Shown one piece after another: positions 14,367-23,961 of a DNA stretch of 24,399 nt. Position 1 is the stretch's first letter. Every line of letters starts with the position of its first letter. Both the position numbers and the translations under genes were made by a program. Source of the stretch: an uncultured Muribaculaceae bacterium (GTDB lineage Bacteria > Bacteroidota > Bacteroidia > Bacteroidales > Muribaculaceae); assembly GCA_910584185.1 (NCBI GenBank), contig CAJTYC010000034.1:1-24399 (forward strand), written 5' to 3'. The notes under the pieces are model-generated. The model had not been told where the DNA came from. It saw only the letters and a list, made by a program, of their open reading frames with translations, and made no database searches.

Positions 14367-16826
14367 TTATTTGCGCACTTTCTTGCCGTTCACGATGTAT
14401 ATTCCTGAAGGAAGCGACTCAAGGTCGTTGCCCACATATACGCCCTGAAGATTGAAGATGCGGTTGTCGGCTGCTTCGTTGAGTGTCTCATCCTCGATCT
14501 CCTCCACGCCGCTGAGATCGGCGAGCTGGAAGATAGATGTCGGGGTGGAGAGGGCTGCCAGTCCACCCTGCACTTCGTATGCCATGACGAGCTGATAGTA
14601 TTTGTCTTGCTCTGCTGTGGCAAAACCGAGATTTGTGCTGAACTTGGTCTCTTCGCCCACTGTGAGCATCATCGGTGAGCTGCCGTAGGTAAGCACTGCC
14701 ACCTGGCCGTCGCCTGAGGTCACCAATGGCACAACACAAGCCATGACATTGTATGAGAAGTAGCCCTTCTTGAGCATCAGATTGCTCTCCACAGGGATAT
14801 CCATACGGTTTTCCACCTGATATACATCATATGTCCTGCCGCTTATTTTCACCTTCTTGACCTCAGCACCCTTGATAACAGGTGCTGATGTGACCGTGAC
14901 TTGCGGCGTTGAGGGTCTTGCTTTCATCACAACTTTCTTGTAGACTGAATTGTCGTAAGTATTATAAGTACCCTCATCGAAGAATGTCAGGTAGAACTCA
15001 GTGTCTTTATTGGTGCTCGGCACTTGAGACTGGGTGGCGGTGAACGATGTAACCCATTCTCGTGTCATTTTTTCTCCCGGTTTCAATGTCACGAAGATAC
15101 TCTCTCCGAGATAATATATCGAACCGTTGTAAATTAGAGCGGGTGCGAAACCTTTGGTAAGCTCCAGGTCTGCAGTGTTCTCCAATGAGATTTTCACTGT
15201 GGCGAGGCATCCGGCGTAAAGGTCCCCTACGATCTCACCGCTTTTCAAATCGAGCGTAAATACATCCTCAACCGATATGCTGTATGTGTCACCTTTCTTT
15301 TCCACAATCACATAGTTGTAACAGCTGTAAGGATAGAGCACCGGCACCGGCTGGGCGTTTTCTTCCTCAAGTGCAATTGTGGCGATTGTGAACTTATACT
15401 TGCCATCGGCAAGGTTGAGGTCATTGAGGTTGACCTGCGGCTTCATGGTGGTGGGATCAGCACCATATCCGGGCACAATGTTGTATCGCTTGTTTGATAT
15501 GAGTGTGAACTTCTTCTCGCCTTGGGTCTCGCCAAGAGGCTCGATAATGGCACCAAACTGAACTTTCATGCCGGTGGGGTTATAATTCACCCAAGCGGCA
15601 CCCTCCTGCACGAAGAGACCGAAAGCGAGTGTACTGCCTGAAATCTGACCGAATAACGAACCCATCTGTGTGATTGCCAACGGACGCTCTTCGGTGGGCT
15701 TGCCCGTGGGTGGCTGGATGCCGAACACTGCATCTTGCGTGAAGTTGTAGCCACCGCCGCCGCCTCCGCCAGAGCCGAGCGAGGAGGGATTGAGCGCATC
15801 GAGTGAGAAGTAACCGTCAGACATGCCGCTCCAGCCCCAGTTGAAGTGGAAATAGCCGTTGCCGTCGTAACCGTCGCACACGAATGAGTGACCGCCGCCG
15901 AGCATCGAACCGCCACCATAGAGCAACGGACCGACATTCTTCAAGTTGTCATATATCATCTGTGCCCATTGAGTGGCAGAGTAATATTCACGCAGGGTGT
16001 AGAATATGTTGGAATCGTAGTTGAAGTATTTGCGGAGTCCGTTGGCTATGTTCATTGCCAATGCTCCCGACGAATCCTGGGCATAGTCCATTTTCACGGA
16101 ATATCCGGCTGCTTTCATCAGATAAGCCACTGCGTCGGCTTGTGCTTCTGTGTATTGACCCGGCAGATAAGTGTCGATCATATTGGCCCAGTCAAACTTG
16201 CGTTTTGAGAAGTCGAGACTGAGACGCTTGCCGAGGCTTTCGCTGTCATAGCTGATTTTGCCCTGTCCTGCTTCCGGATATTTCCAGTAGTTCATCACCT
16301 GGGCCATAGCTGTAGCTACACAACCGGTATATGTGCGGGCTGCACCATAGAGCGGACACATGTTATTATATGGTTCCACTTGGTCCCACTTGGTCTTAAT
16401 CTGTGGGGCGATGGCTTCACCGTTTACTTTCGCAACTCTCCCGGCAGATTCTTTATCCTGCTTTGCACCATGCTCAGTGGCATATGCTATCTGGCGTGCA
16501 TATTCGCCGAGCCACCATTTCATCTGTGGGGGCATATTCTCTGCGTCAAAGTTTCCCTTGTCTGCATAGCCGAGCACCGGATATGCCAAGTCGTCACCAC
16601 TGACCACAAGATATCCATTGTGTCCTTTGTTGAACACGTAGGCTGCCGGATTGCCGGCTTCAGTTTTTGCAGTATAACTGAGTGTCGCTCCTTTCAGACT
16701 GTTGAGTCCTGAGGCCTTCATCATGCCTCCGTCAATACGCGAAAGCGCTTCCTCGGGGGTGAGCGGTGCAGCTGAAACGCCCATGGCAATTAATGCTGCC
16801 GCTCCAAATAACAATTGTTTCTTCAT
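14367..16826 (-). CDS. secreted C10 family (streptopain-like) cysteine protease
   Basis: C10 peptidases (SpeB of Streptococcus pyogenes, PrtT, Bacteroides fragilis Bfp) are secreted cysteine proteases made as zymogens. The 819-residue product has a signal peptide (to about residue 19) and a Spi-like propeptide (about 20-140, with NGYLVVSGDDLAYPVLGYA). In the catalytic domain Cys169 lies in YTGCVATAMAQVMNYWKYP, His313 in GGGHSFVCDGYDGNGYFHFN, and the NWGW motif is at 329-332. LNPSSLGSGGGGGGGY matches the glycine-rich active-site loop that follows in SpeB. The last roughly 440 residues are Ig-like accessory sequence, ending in LPSGIYIVNGKKVRK, a T9SS-like tail. It is the last gene of a four-gene minus-strand set. 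No separate Spi inhibitor gene is visible. Confidence 0.93.
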   Translation of the reverse strand: MKKQLLFGAAALIAMGVSAAPLTPEEALSRIDGGMMKASGLNSLKGATLSYTAKTEAGNPAAYVFNKGHNGYLVVSGDDLAYPVLGYADKGNFDAENMPPQMKWWLGEYARQIAYATEHGAKQDKESAGRVAKVNGEAIAPQIKTKWDQVEPYNNMCPLYGAARTYTGCVATAMAQVMNYWKYPEAGQGKISYDSESLGKRLSLDFSKRKFDWANMIDTYLPGQYTEAQADAVAYLMKAAGYSVKMDYAQDSSGALAMNIANGLRKYFNYDSNIFYTLREYYSATQWAQMIYDNLKNVGPLLYGGGSMLGGGHSFVCDGYDGNGYFHFNWGWSGMSDGYFSLDALNPSSLGSGGGGGGGYNFTQDAVFGIQPPTGKPTEERPLAITQMGSLFGQISGSTLAFGLFVQEGAAWVNYNPTGMKVQFGAIIEPLGETQGEKKFTLISNKRYNIVPGYGADPTTMKPQVNLNDLNLADGKYKFTIATIALEEENAQPVPVLYPYSCYNYVIVEKKGDTYSISVEDVFTLDLKSGEIVGDLYAGCLATVKISLENTADLELTKGFAPALIYNGSIYYLGESIFVTLKPGEKMTREWVTSFTATQSQVPSTNKDTEFYLTFFDEGTYNTYDNSVYKKVVMKARPSTPQVTVTSAPVIKGAEVKKVKISGRTYDVYQVENRMDIPVESNLMLKKGYFSYNVMACVVPLVTSGDGQVAVLTYGSSPMMLTVGEETKFSTNLGFATAEQDKYYQLVMAYEVQGGLAALSTPTSIFQLADLSGVEEIEDETLNEAADNRIFNLQGVYVGNDLESLPSGIYIVNGKKVRK

Positions 16827-16847
16827 GTGTATTATATAGTCGTTGAG

Positions 16848-16892
16848 TTTTCAGTTGTTGAGTTATGGGCTGCATAACTCAACAACTGAAAA
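16848..16892 (-). terminator. 20-bp perfect hairpin between the Ig-repeat gene and the C10 protease gene
   Basis: Arms 16848-16867 (TTTTCAGTTGTTGAGTTATG) and 16873-16892 pair perfectly around a 5-nt loop. It stands just after the stop codon of the Ig-repeat gene and 21 nt before the protease start. On the minus strand the stem is not followed by a T-run, so partial termination or mRNA processing/stabilisation is as likely as full termination. Confidence 0.55.
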
Positions 16893-16905
16893 AACTTAAA
16901 CTCAA

Positions 16906-19317
16906 TTATCGGATTACTACCTTCTTGCCATTCACAATGTAGATGCCGTTGTCAAGGCTCTTGAGCTGAGAGGCGGGGGCGTTGTCAAGCACAACCTTGC
17001 CGTCCGGTGTCACCACAGTTACGTTTGTTGCTTCTTCAGTCTCGATCTCATTTACGGCACTGTTGTCGTTGAGTTTGAAGTAGCGTGTTATAGACTGGTA
17101 GTTTGAAGGCCACGTATATATACCATCAAGTGTGAATGTGTCATAGCGAATCTGAAGCTCATAGTCGCCATTAGTGAATGATTTGCCATCCTCGGGTGTG
17201 AATGTCAGCTTGTAGGTGGGCTTTTCGGCATTTTCAACAGCCTCGATATTTGCTGTCATGAATAGTGAATAGTCGTTCTTCCTCAGTGAAATTCCGGAGG
17301 GCTGGAACACTTTGCTCTCAGTGCTGTTGGTAAACACGAGTTCGACATTGTTGAAATTCTGCACCTCCTGCGGGTTGAGCGAATCTTCTGAGCCGGCAGG
17401 AGTGAGTGTGTACTCGATTTCTTTGGGCATGACTACATTCCAAGAATGTTCCACTGCAAAGCCTGTTTTGCCGGAAAGTGTATATGCGTCTGCGCTAAGT
17501 TTCACGGTGATTTTACCCTCTTTGTGATATTCCTGGTTGATGACCATGAATGTCAGGATATTCTCCATGATGCTGTATGCGCAGTCTGCCTTACCTGCAT
17601 AAGCTTGGTTTTCTGTGCCGATGGTGAGCTGTTTATCATCGAAGGTCACCTCTATACCCTCAAATGTCTGATAGTTTTTGATACGGGGTGAGACACTGGA
17701 GTCAAATACGAAGCCAACAGTGTAGCCCCATGATTGGCAAAGCACCTCGGCGTTGTTGGGTTCCGGCGTATATGTCTCATACACGGGGCGGTCGTAGATA
17801 TATGTGGCCTGAACGTGGGGGGAGTTGCCCTCTGTTGCCCCGGCAGCCCCATTGATGAGGAATGCTCCCTCTTCAATGTTGAAACTCAGTGATCCGAGTG
17901 TCGGCTCCGCAAAGTCTTCGGGAGGAGTCAGACGGAATGTCGGGTCGGACGCACCTTCCACTTTGGCAACATTGAATGCAGGTATACCTGAAGCCTGTCC
18001 GGCTGTGAGGGTAATCATATAGTCGGAACCCACAAACTCGACGTTATCGGCTCCGGGGAATGCAATCTCGAAATATGTAATCTCGCTGAGTGTTGAGCCG
18101 GATGTGGGTGTAAGCACGATTGGCACCACTTCATATTCGCGCTTGATTTCACCGCTGCGGTCAGAGTCAAGTGAGAAATAGAGAGAGGGTATCTCAAGTG
18201 TCCATTTGCCGGCTCCGGGTGTCACCACCTGGTCGTTGCTGTCTACGAAAGTGATGTCGTAGGCAAGGTCGTAAGACTCATTTGATTCTTTTACAATACC
18301 TGTGTATACAGTCTCTCCCTGAGTGAGGGTGATTTCTTCAAATGCGATGACATTGGCCTTGATGAATGAGGGAATGGAGTTGAAGGTCAGTGTCATATCG
18401 CTGAGTGAGGTTACGACTCCGGTTTCTGTCTCAGGTGCGAGTGAGTAGTCGTCAAACAAGCCTTCTGCATCTGTTGCGATTGTGAATTTGAGCACGAGCT
18501 CAGCACTCTGCTGGTAGCCGTCGAATACACCGAACTCCTGTGTCGTTTCGTTATATTTTGTCTGATAAAGGAAGCCTTCGGGTATTGTGAGTTCAAATTC
18601 GCCGGGCATGTTCTGATTGTCAAACGAAAGTGGAATCATCACCACGGCATCGTTCATGATCATCTCTGGTTCGCCAAGTTCGAAATCCGCCCCCATATTT
18701 TTGCCGTCGCGGGTGAGGGAGATGTTTTTGAGAAGATTCTGATTCACGTTTAGCGTAGCCTCCGGGTCTCTCATCATGTACATGAGGCGAACGCTGCTGA
18801 GGTTCTTGAGCTTCGCATTGTTGGCCGGGAATGTGTCCCAAGTGGAGAACTTGGTTTCGGAGGGGGCCACAATTGTATATTCGGCGGTAAATGCCTCACT
18901 CTTTGTGCCCTCATATTCGAACGCACCGGCAGGTGCATTAAGAGTCCATTTGCCGGGAGTCAGCACAGCATCCTCTTCGTTGGAGTCGGTGAAGGCGAAG
19001 TTCATCTTCTTGCCCCCCTCATACCAGTTCCAATCTGCTGTGGCGCGTGCCGTGTAGGTGACTGTACCGTTGCTGAGGGTCATCTGCACCTCGTCTGACG
19101 ATGAGTAGGGTGCCGACATGTTGCTCAGGTCGGGAAAGAGAATATACATGCCTTCGAGCGAACCTACTGCTGCGCCGTTAGCAGGGCTGAGTGTGAAGTT
19201 GTCGATGGGATTCTTCGCGTTGGGGTCTACGGTGATAGTGATGGTGGAGGCTGCGCTCACCTTGCCGTTTTCGGCAGGCACAAAGGCATTCTTGCTTTCG
19301 TCATATTTTGATTCCAC
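16906..19317 (-). pseudogene. large secreted Ig-like repeat protein, 3' part (frameshifted from its 5' part)
   Basis: This frame encodes the last roughly 803 residues of a protein whose signal peptide lies in another frame at 19257-19703. It consists of about six tandem Ig-like (SbsA/Big-like) repeats of 110-120 residues, each opening with a pattern like 'P-x-x-G-x-x-[VL]-x-x-L-x-x-[IM]' and closing with a 'G-x-[YF]-x-L-x-[IA]-P' strand. Examples are LSPANGAAVGSLEGMYILFP and PGEFELTIPEGFLYQTKYNE. The tail SLDNGIYIVNGKKVVIR is T9SS-like. By inference the intact protein would be a surface or secreted adhesin. Translation alone would lack a signal peptide, so the product of this frame would not be exported. 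The repaired gene would be 932 aa. A single-base sequencing error is the alternative. Confidence 0.75.
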
Positions 19318-19703
19318 GAAAAGGCCTCCGGTAGAGAGACTGTATATTCGCCGGCCTCGGTCTGTGTGGGAAACTGGATAGGGTAGAGCATCTCGAAAGT
19401 GCTTTCATCGTATGAACCTTCGCCGAAACCTGTGGCCGACACTGCCGTTTCACCGGTTTTAGTAACGGTGGTTTGTGCCAATTTAGTTTCGTCGGCCATA
19501 GTCATGAACGAACCGTAGAGAGAGTTGATCTTGATAGTGATTTCGTTGAATTGTTTCACAGATGCACCGTTGTCGGGTGTCGATGATACTTCAAATGTAT
19601 TGGTTGCTTCGGCGAGCATGGAAGTGTTGCCGCCGGCAATCATGACGCCGGCAGAAGCTCCCGCGAGCAGAAGCGCCGCTGTCAATGCATAGTTTGCTTT
19701 CAT
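19257..19703 (-). pseudogene. signal peptide and first Ig-like repeat of the same gene (5' part)
   Basis: This frame starts MKANYALTAALLLAGASAGV, a signal peptide, and runs through the first Ig-like repeat (SSTPDNGASVKQFNEITIKI ... AGEYTVSLPE), then leaves the reading frame and stops. Around 19323-19328 the minus strand reads CCGGAGGCCTTTTCGTGG. Inserting one G (GAGGGCC) gives LPEGLFVESKYDESKNAF, which aligns with the later repeat segment IPEGFLYQTKYNETTQEF. The internal repeat thus pinpoints both the position and the missing base. No slippery heptamer for programmed frameshifting is evident. Confidence 0.8.
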
Positions 19704-19723
19704 ATGGATTTGTTATAGTTGGG

Positions 19724-19765
19724 GAGTACGGACTCCTTACTCATGTTAAATCGGAATCCGTACTC
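19724..19765 (-). terminator. imperfect hairpin after the 632-aa secreted-protein gene
   Basis: GAGTACGGACTCC (19724-19736) and GGAATCCGTACTC (19753-19765) pair at 12 of 13 positions around a 16-nt loop. It occupies the 74-nt gap between two minus-strand genes. No T-run follows, so a processing or attenuating role is as likely as termination. Confidence 0.45.
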
Positions 19766-19777
19766 TTTCCCGTTTAG

Positions 19778-21676
19778 TTATTTTTTGATTATTTTCTTGC
19801 CATCGCGTATGTAAAGGCCACCGGGAAGTGAGTTGATGTCGTTGCCGACTCTTACACCCTGGAGGTTGTAAATTACGCTTTCAATTGCAGAGTCGGTGAT
19901 TTCCTCAATCTCCTCAACAGCAGAGCTGCCGGTATTGATCTTCAAGGTCGGTATATCATACTTGCTCGACTCGTAAGCCTTGGTGAAATCGATGATGTAT
20001 GTGCCGAGTTCGGTCTCGGTGATGCCGGTCTGACGACCGTTGAGGGTCACGCTTGTAAGTGAGTTTTTGTTGGGGATGCTGAGCGTGAAAGGGTTGTCAT
20101 ATTCCGGACAGTAGTCGTAAGTTTTTGTGCCATCGCCTACTGTGAAGCTGACAGTCGGGTTGTCCCAGTTACGATGGAAAAACTCTGCGAGGCGGAAGTC
20201 CACGTTGCCCACACCGTTCTTCTCCACGGTGAATTGGCTGCTGCGTTCGAGTGGCTGGCCAATCACATAAAGTGTGCGTTGGTTTGCATCGTTACCGTCT
20301 GCATAGTTTATGGTGAAGTTGAGCTGCTTGTCCCAGAGGCTCTGGATATAGCTGCCCACCACGGGAGATACGTAGATATAGGGGTTGCGTTCAGAAACCT
20401 TGGCTGTGAACTTCAAAGTGTTTTCCGGTGTCATGGTCACTGAGGGGATAGTGATAGAATTGTCTCCGGTATTGCCATCTTCGCCCGAACCCTGGTCTTT
20501 GTCAGAAATCGTGTATGAAGGTATCACGATGTTCTCGGTTATGGCTTCTCCTGCTTGGCCTGTTATATCCTTGATGGGGTTAGGCACACCGCCGTAGGCT
20601 CCGAGGGTCAGGCGCACGAAGTCTGGATTCATCGCGTAGATGGTGAACTCTATGTCTTCATACTGTGTCACTGCACCTTCGACATTTAGAGTGATGTCTG
20701 AATTTACGGTTAAGATAATTCTGTTATTTTCTTCCTGATAATCAGCTGTGATATCAGTGTCACCGAGCATGAACTTCGTGAGGGTGTAGCCGTCGTTGGT
20801 GTTGAGCTGGAGTTTTGTGCCTTTGCTCACGGTGAACTTATGGTCGGCAGGCATGGTGAAGTTGTAATTCTCATCCATTCCGAGGAATTTGTGTGTGTTC
20901 CAGTCATAGATGTTCCTCACGAATCCCTCGATGGCTTCCGGATATGTGAGGGTGAGTGTGACCGGAGCTGCCGGTGGAGCCTCGTTCTCATATACGCGAA
21001 CCACAATCTTATCAGTAGGCACAATGTCGTTAAGATAATATGCATTGCCGGTAATGGCTACATCCTCGCCATTGCGTGTCACCTTGTATATTGATTTGGC
21101 CTCGACACCTTTCTTGAGTGCAATGGTGAGATCTTTGACATATTCGGCTGAGTATGTCACGGTGTTGACACCATCTGCAAGGTTGAGGTTCTGCTGATAG
21201 CCGTAGTTATATCTCAGCGTGCCTGTGCCGAATGATTCTGTCTTGCTCAGATATGCATCGAAGCAGTCTGCACCGTTCTCTACCGTGAATGAGAAGCTCT
21301 TGTTTTTCACGAGTTTTGCGGTCTCCACGGTGATGGTACGGCCATCCCATGATCTGCCGCAGCCATAATATGACTGTTGTCCATGTGTGGCATTGCCGGT
21401 GATGCTGTTGTTCTTCTCGGGCTGGTTGGACTGGTGTACGCTTTTAAGCACGTAGCCTTCGGCCGGGAACATGCAGAGTTCGGTGTATTCACTCCCCTCG
21501 AACTCATATTCCGTCGCTGTGGCATCAAGGTTGATTATCGTGGCGTTGGCGGGTGAACCCGTGCCGAGGAGCACTGTGCCAGCTTCATTCCATTTTACTG
21601 TGACTTTGTAGGCTGACATGCCGGAGGTGCCTCCTATAAGGCCCGCAGCCAACGCTAACAGATATAATTTTTTCAT
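19778..21676 (-). CDS. secreted protein of unknown function with T9SS-like tail
   Basis: The 632-residue product begins with a signal peptide (MKKLYLLALAAGLIGGTSGM, cleavage near SA-YK). The body is beta-rich and appears to contain repeated modules in which a strand such as TKLQLNTNDGYTLTKFMLGD or EFEGSEYTELCMFPAEGYVL precedes a hydrophobic 'T-[LV]-x-[VL]' strand, a pattern seen in InlB-type B repeats and similar bacterial repeat domains. No catalytic motif is recognised. The C-terminus is VEEIEEITDSAIESVIYNLQ followed by LPGGLYIRDGKKIIKK, close to the C10 protease tail. The gene starts 21 nt after the upstream gene, so the two are very probably co-transcribed. Export and surface attachment are inferred. 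Confidence 0.75.
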   Translation of the reverse strand: MKKLYLLALAAGLIGGTSGMSAYKVTVKWNEAGTVLLGTGSPANATIINLDATATEYEFEGSEYTELCMFPAEGYVLKSVHQSNQPEKNNSITGNATHGQQSYYGCGRSWDGRTITVETAKLVKNKSFSFTVENGADCFDAYLSKTESFGTGTLRYNYGYQQNLNLADGVNTVTYSAEYVKDLTIALKKGVEAKSIYKVTRNGEDVAITGNAYYLNDIVPTDKIVVRVYENEAPPAAPVTLTLTYPEAIEGFVRNIYDWNTHKFLGMDENYNFTMPADHKFTVSKGTKLQLNTNDGYTLTKFMLGDTDITADYQEENNRIILTVNSDITLNVEGAVTQYEDIEFTIYAMNPDFVRLTLGAYGGVPNPIKDITGQAGEAITENIVIPSYTISDKDQGSGEDGNTGDNSITIPSVTMTPENTLKFTAKVSERNPYIYVSPVVGSYIQSLWDKQLNFTINYADGNDANQRTLYVIGQPLERSSQFTVEKNGVGNVDFRLAEFFHRNWDNPTVSFTVGDGTKTYDYCPEYDNPFTLSIPNKNSLTSVTLNGRQTGITETELGTYIIDFTKAYESSKYDIPTLKINTGSSAVEEIEEITDSAIESVIYNLQGVRVGNDINSLPGGLYIRDGKKIIKK

Positions 21677-21697
21677 CTTGTTATTGTGATTTAATGT

Positions 21698-23461
21698 TTA
21701 CTTTACGGTGAATTTTCGCACATCCTTGCCCGACACTACCACGTAGATGCCACCGTCAAGGTCTGAAACGCTGACAGAGTCCTTGCCGCTTTTCACCGCA
21801 ATGCCCTGCAAGCTGTAAACCTTAATTTCGCCATCGGCATAAACCGTTGAGCCGTCGAACGTCAATGCAGCACCGCTCCCTGCGGCCTCAATCTCCTCTA
21901 CCTTCGATGCGTCGAACGGCAAGTTATAGATGTCGAGCGACATGTTGCCGGTAGCCTGATCGTAATAGTAGATGTGAAGCATCGGATTGTCAAGGTGTGT
22001 GTAAGGCAAGAATGAACTGAGCACACCTCTCTCGTCAGGTGTAAGAAGAAGCACATCCTTGCCTGTGGGGTTCTCATCGCTGACAGGCTGTGCAATCAAA
22101 AATTCCTCGCGCATTGAGGAAGCGTCAATTCCTCGCTTTATCTGAATCATATATTCACGGGTGTCATCTTTAAGGAATACGTTGGGCTGAAGGTCTGACG
22201 ATAGAATCCTTGATCTTGCATAAGTCACGTTCTGTCCCATGTTGACTTCCTCTATACGAAGGAATTTGCCATCCTTGTCAAACCATGCGAAGCGGTTGAT
22301 GGTGTTGTCGTAATCATCGAGGGTCGGATTACGCATCTCAAAGGCGTATTCGTAAGTATCGCCTATCTTGATGCGGTCCATGTTGCTGGTGAGCATCTCT
22401 GGGTCTGAGTCGGGGTCTGTCTGAACATAGCAGCTGAATTTGGTATTCTCCTTGCCTGTCATAGGATTGACAAAATGAAAAATGTATTCACCGTTTTCAA
22501 ATGTCACGAACAGAGTCTGAGCATCGTGTCCCTCAATGTCGCTCAATGACAGGAAGCTGTCAGCATTCTCGAATATGTCATTTATCTTCTTGCCGTCTGA
22601 TCCATAATGGTAATAGCTGATGGTCGTGCTCTCGTCGGCAAATTCGTTCTTTTTCCTTACGAAGTAGGAGGGTACACCATTCTCATCGAAGTTGATGTCG
22701 CCCAGATAGAGTAAGTCGCCCACCGACATGAATGTGAAGTTAAGCCTGTCGGCAGAGTCTTTCACAAATGGTATTTCAGTCGAATTGCTGAGCTCGAGTT
22801 TGCCATCCTTGAATCGGTAGATGCTAACCATGAGTGAATTGTGCTCACGCATAGACATGTCTTCTGTGGCACTGGTATACTTGTTAGGGAAATAATCCTT
22901 GTAGTGCTGTATCATGTAGTAAGAATCTTTCCCATTGCCACAGGATATCACGAAAGGTGTGTTTTCCTGATCGCCCGGCAATTTCAAAATCGGAATTTCA
23001 TAACCCATAAGTTTCTGCATCTTGCCGTCAGCACCTACCTTGTCGTAGATTGACAATGTGATATGATTGGCACATAGCTTTTCCCAGTATTCATCCGAAA
23101 CTGTAGGCCCGTCTTCACCACCTTCTATGTCGCCATCTTCATAATCTCTGTCGATTGATTCATCATACATGGTGAGATAAAAGCGCTCTTCTGTTCCTGT
23201 CGATGCGTCGAGCACATCGCCAATTTGTCCCTCGAGTGTATAAACAGGCTTGCTGAATTCCTTTTCTACCATTCCCCCTTCAGGACTCTCCACTTCTACT
23301 TTTTCAGTTTCACCTCCTAATGAATAAACTTCGTTGCGGTAGGTGTTGGGCATCCATACAAACTCTCCGTTAGCATCTGTGTAACCGCAGTTTATGACGA
23401 GTCCTACCACCACTTCATACTTGTCGTCATCGTTGAAGTAGTTTTTGGATACGAACTCCAC
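21698..23461 (-). pseudogene. secreted protein of unknown function, 3' part (separated by an in-frame stop)
   Basis: This is a 587-codon open stretch whose only possible start near its 5' end is GTG 23461. The frame continues upstream without interruption to the TAA at 23497-23495 and, beyond it, into the signal-peptide-bearing 5' part. The body is beta-rich, with no recognised domain or catalytic motif. The end is VEEIEAAGSG..., a SLQGIAV strand and LDGGIYVVVSGKDVRKFTVK, a T9SS-like sorting tail. Without the 5' part it has no signal peptide, so it would not be exported as annotated alone. Whole gene: 744 codons from 23929 to 21698. The next gene begins 21 nt downstream. Confidence 0.7.
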
Positions 23462-23494
23462 TAACTCCGGTAATTTCGGGGTCCTGATCTCGTT

Positions 23495-23929
23495 TTAACG
23501 ATAACGCATCTTGTCGTGGATGGTACCTACAAGTTTGGCGTTCTCATCATAAATGTTGAACGTGTATTCGAGTACGATCTGCTCGTCATAGTTCTCGTGA
23601 TGAATGGTCTTGTAGACGTAATCGGAGGTGTAGTACCACAGTTTGCCGTCTGGCCCATCCAGGTCACCGAGTTTGGGAGAAGCGTTGAACGAAACATCGG
23701 GAGTGATGCCCCCTTCGAGGGCATTGGCATGGCGCATCATCAACCGGTTGTTCTTGTCGATCTGCATAGAGCGCTTATCGTTGAACGCCTTCATGGAAGC
23801 TCCTCTCGATGACTTCCATGCATAATTGCTGAGGTCGAACTGACGCGGAGCCGACGGCGCCGCTGTCATGCATCCTCCGGCCAGGGCTGCGATAGCTCCT
23901 GTCAAAAGAATCTTGTTAAAGTTTCCCAT
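23495..23929 (-). pseudogene. 5' part of the same secreted-protein gene, ending at an in-frame TAA
   Basis: A 144-residue frame starts MGNFNKILLTGAIAALAGGC, a signal peptide; the AGGC is not a strict lipobox, so type I or II processing is undecided. It ends IHDKMRYR followed by TAA at 23497-23495. The 11 codons after the stop read NEIRTPKLPEL and run straight into the downstream 587-codon frame with no frame change. One base change (for example GAA or CAA to TAA) explains the break. Alternatives are a sequencing error or stop read-through. A truly independent small exported protein is less likely because the downstream frame would then lack both an ATG and an export signal. Confidence 0.75.
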
Positions 23930-23961
23930 AAATTTAACTAAATAAGTTGTCGTTATTTTAT

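Noticed and set aside
19320..19330. Programmed -1 ribosomal frameshifting
   Set aside because: The site GAGGCCTTTTCGTGG lacks a canonical X-XXY-YYZ slippery heptamer and no downstream stimulatory stem is apparent; mutation or sequencing error is simpler.
23495..23497. Stop-codon reassignment or programmed read-through of TAA
   Set aside because: TAA is used as the normal terminator of other genes in the window (for example at 5545 and 6951), and the following context is not a known read-through signal.
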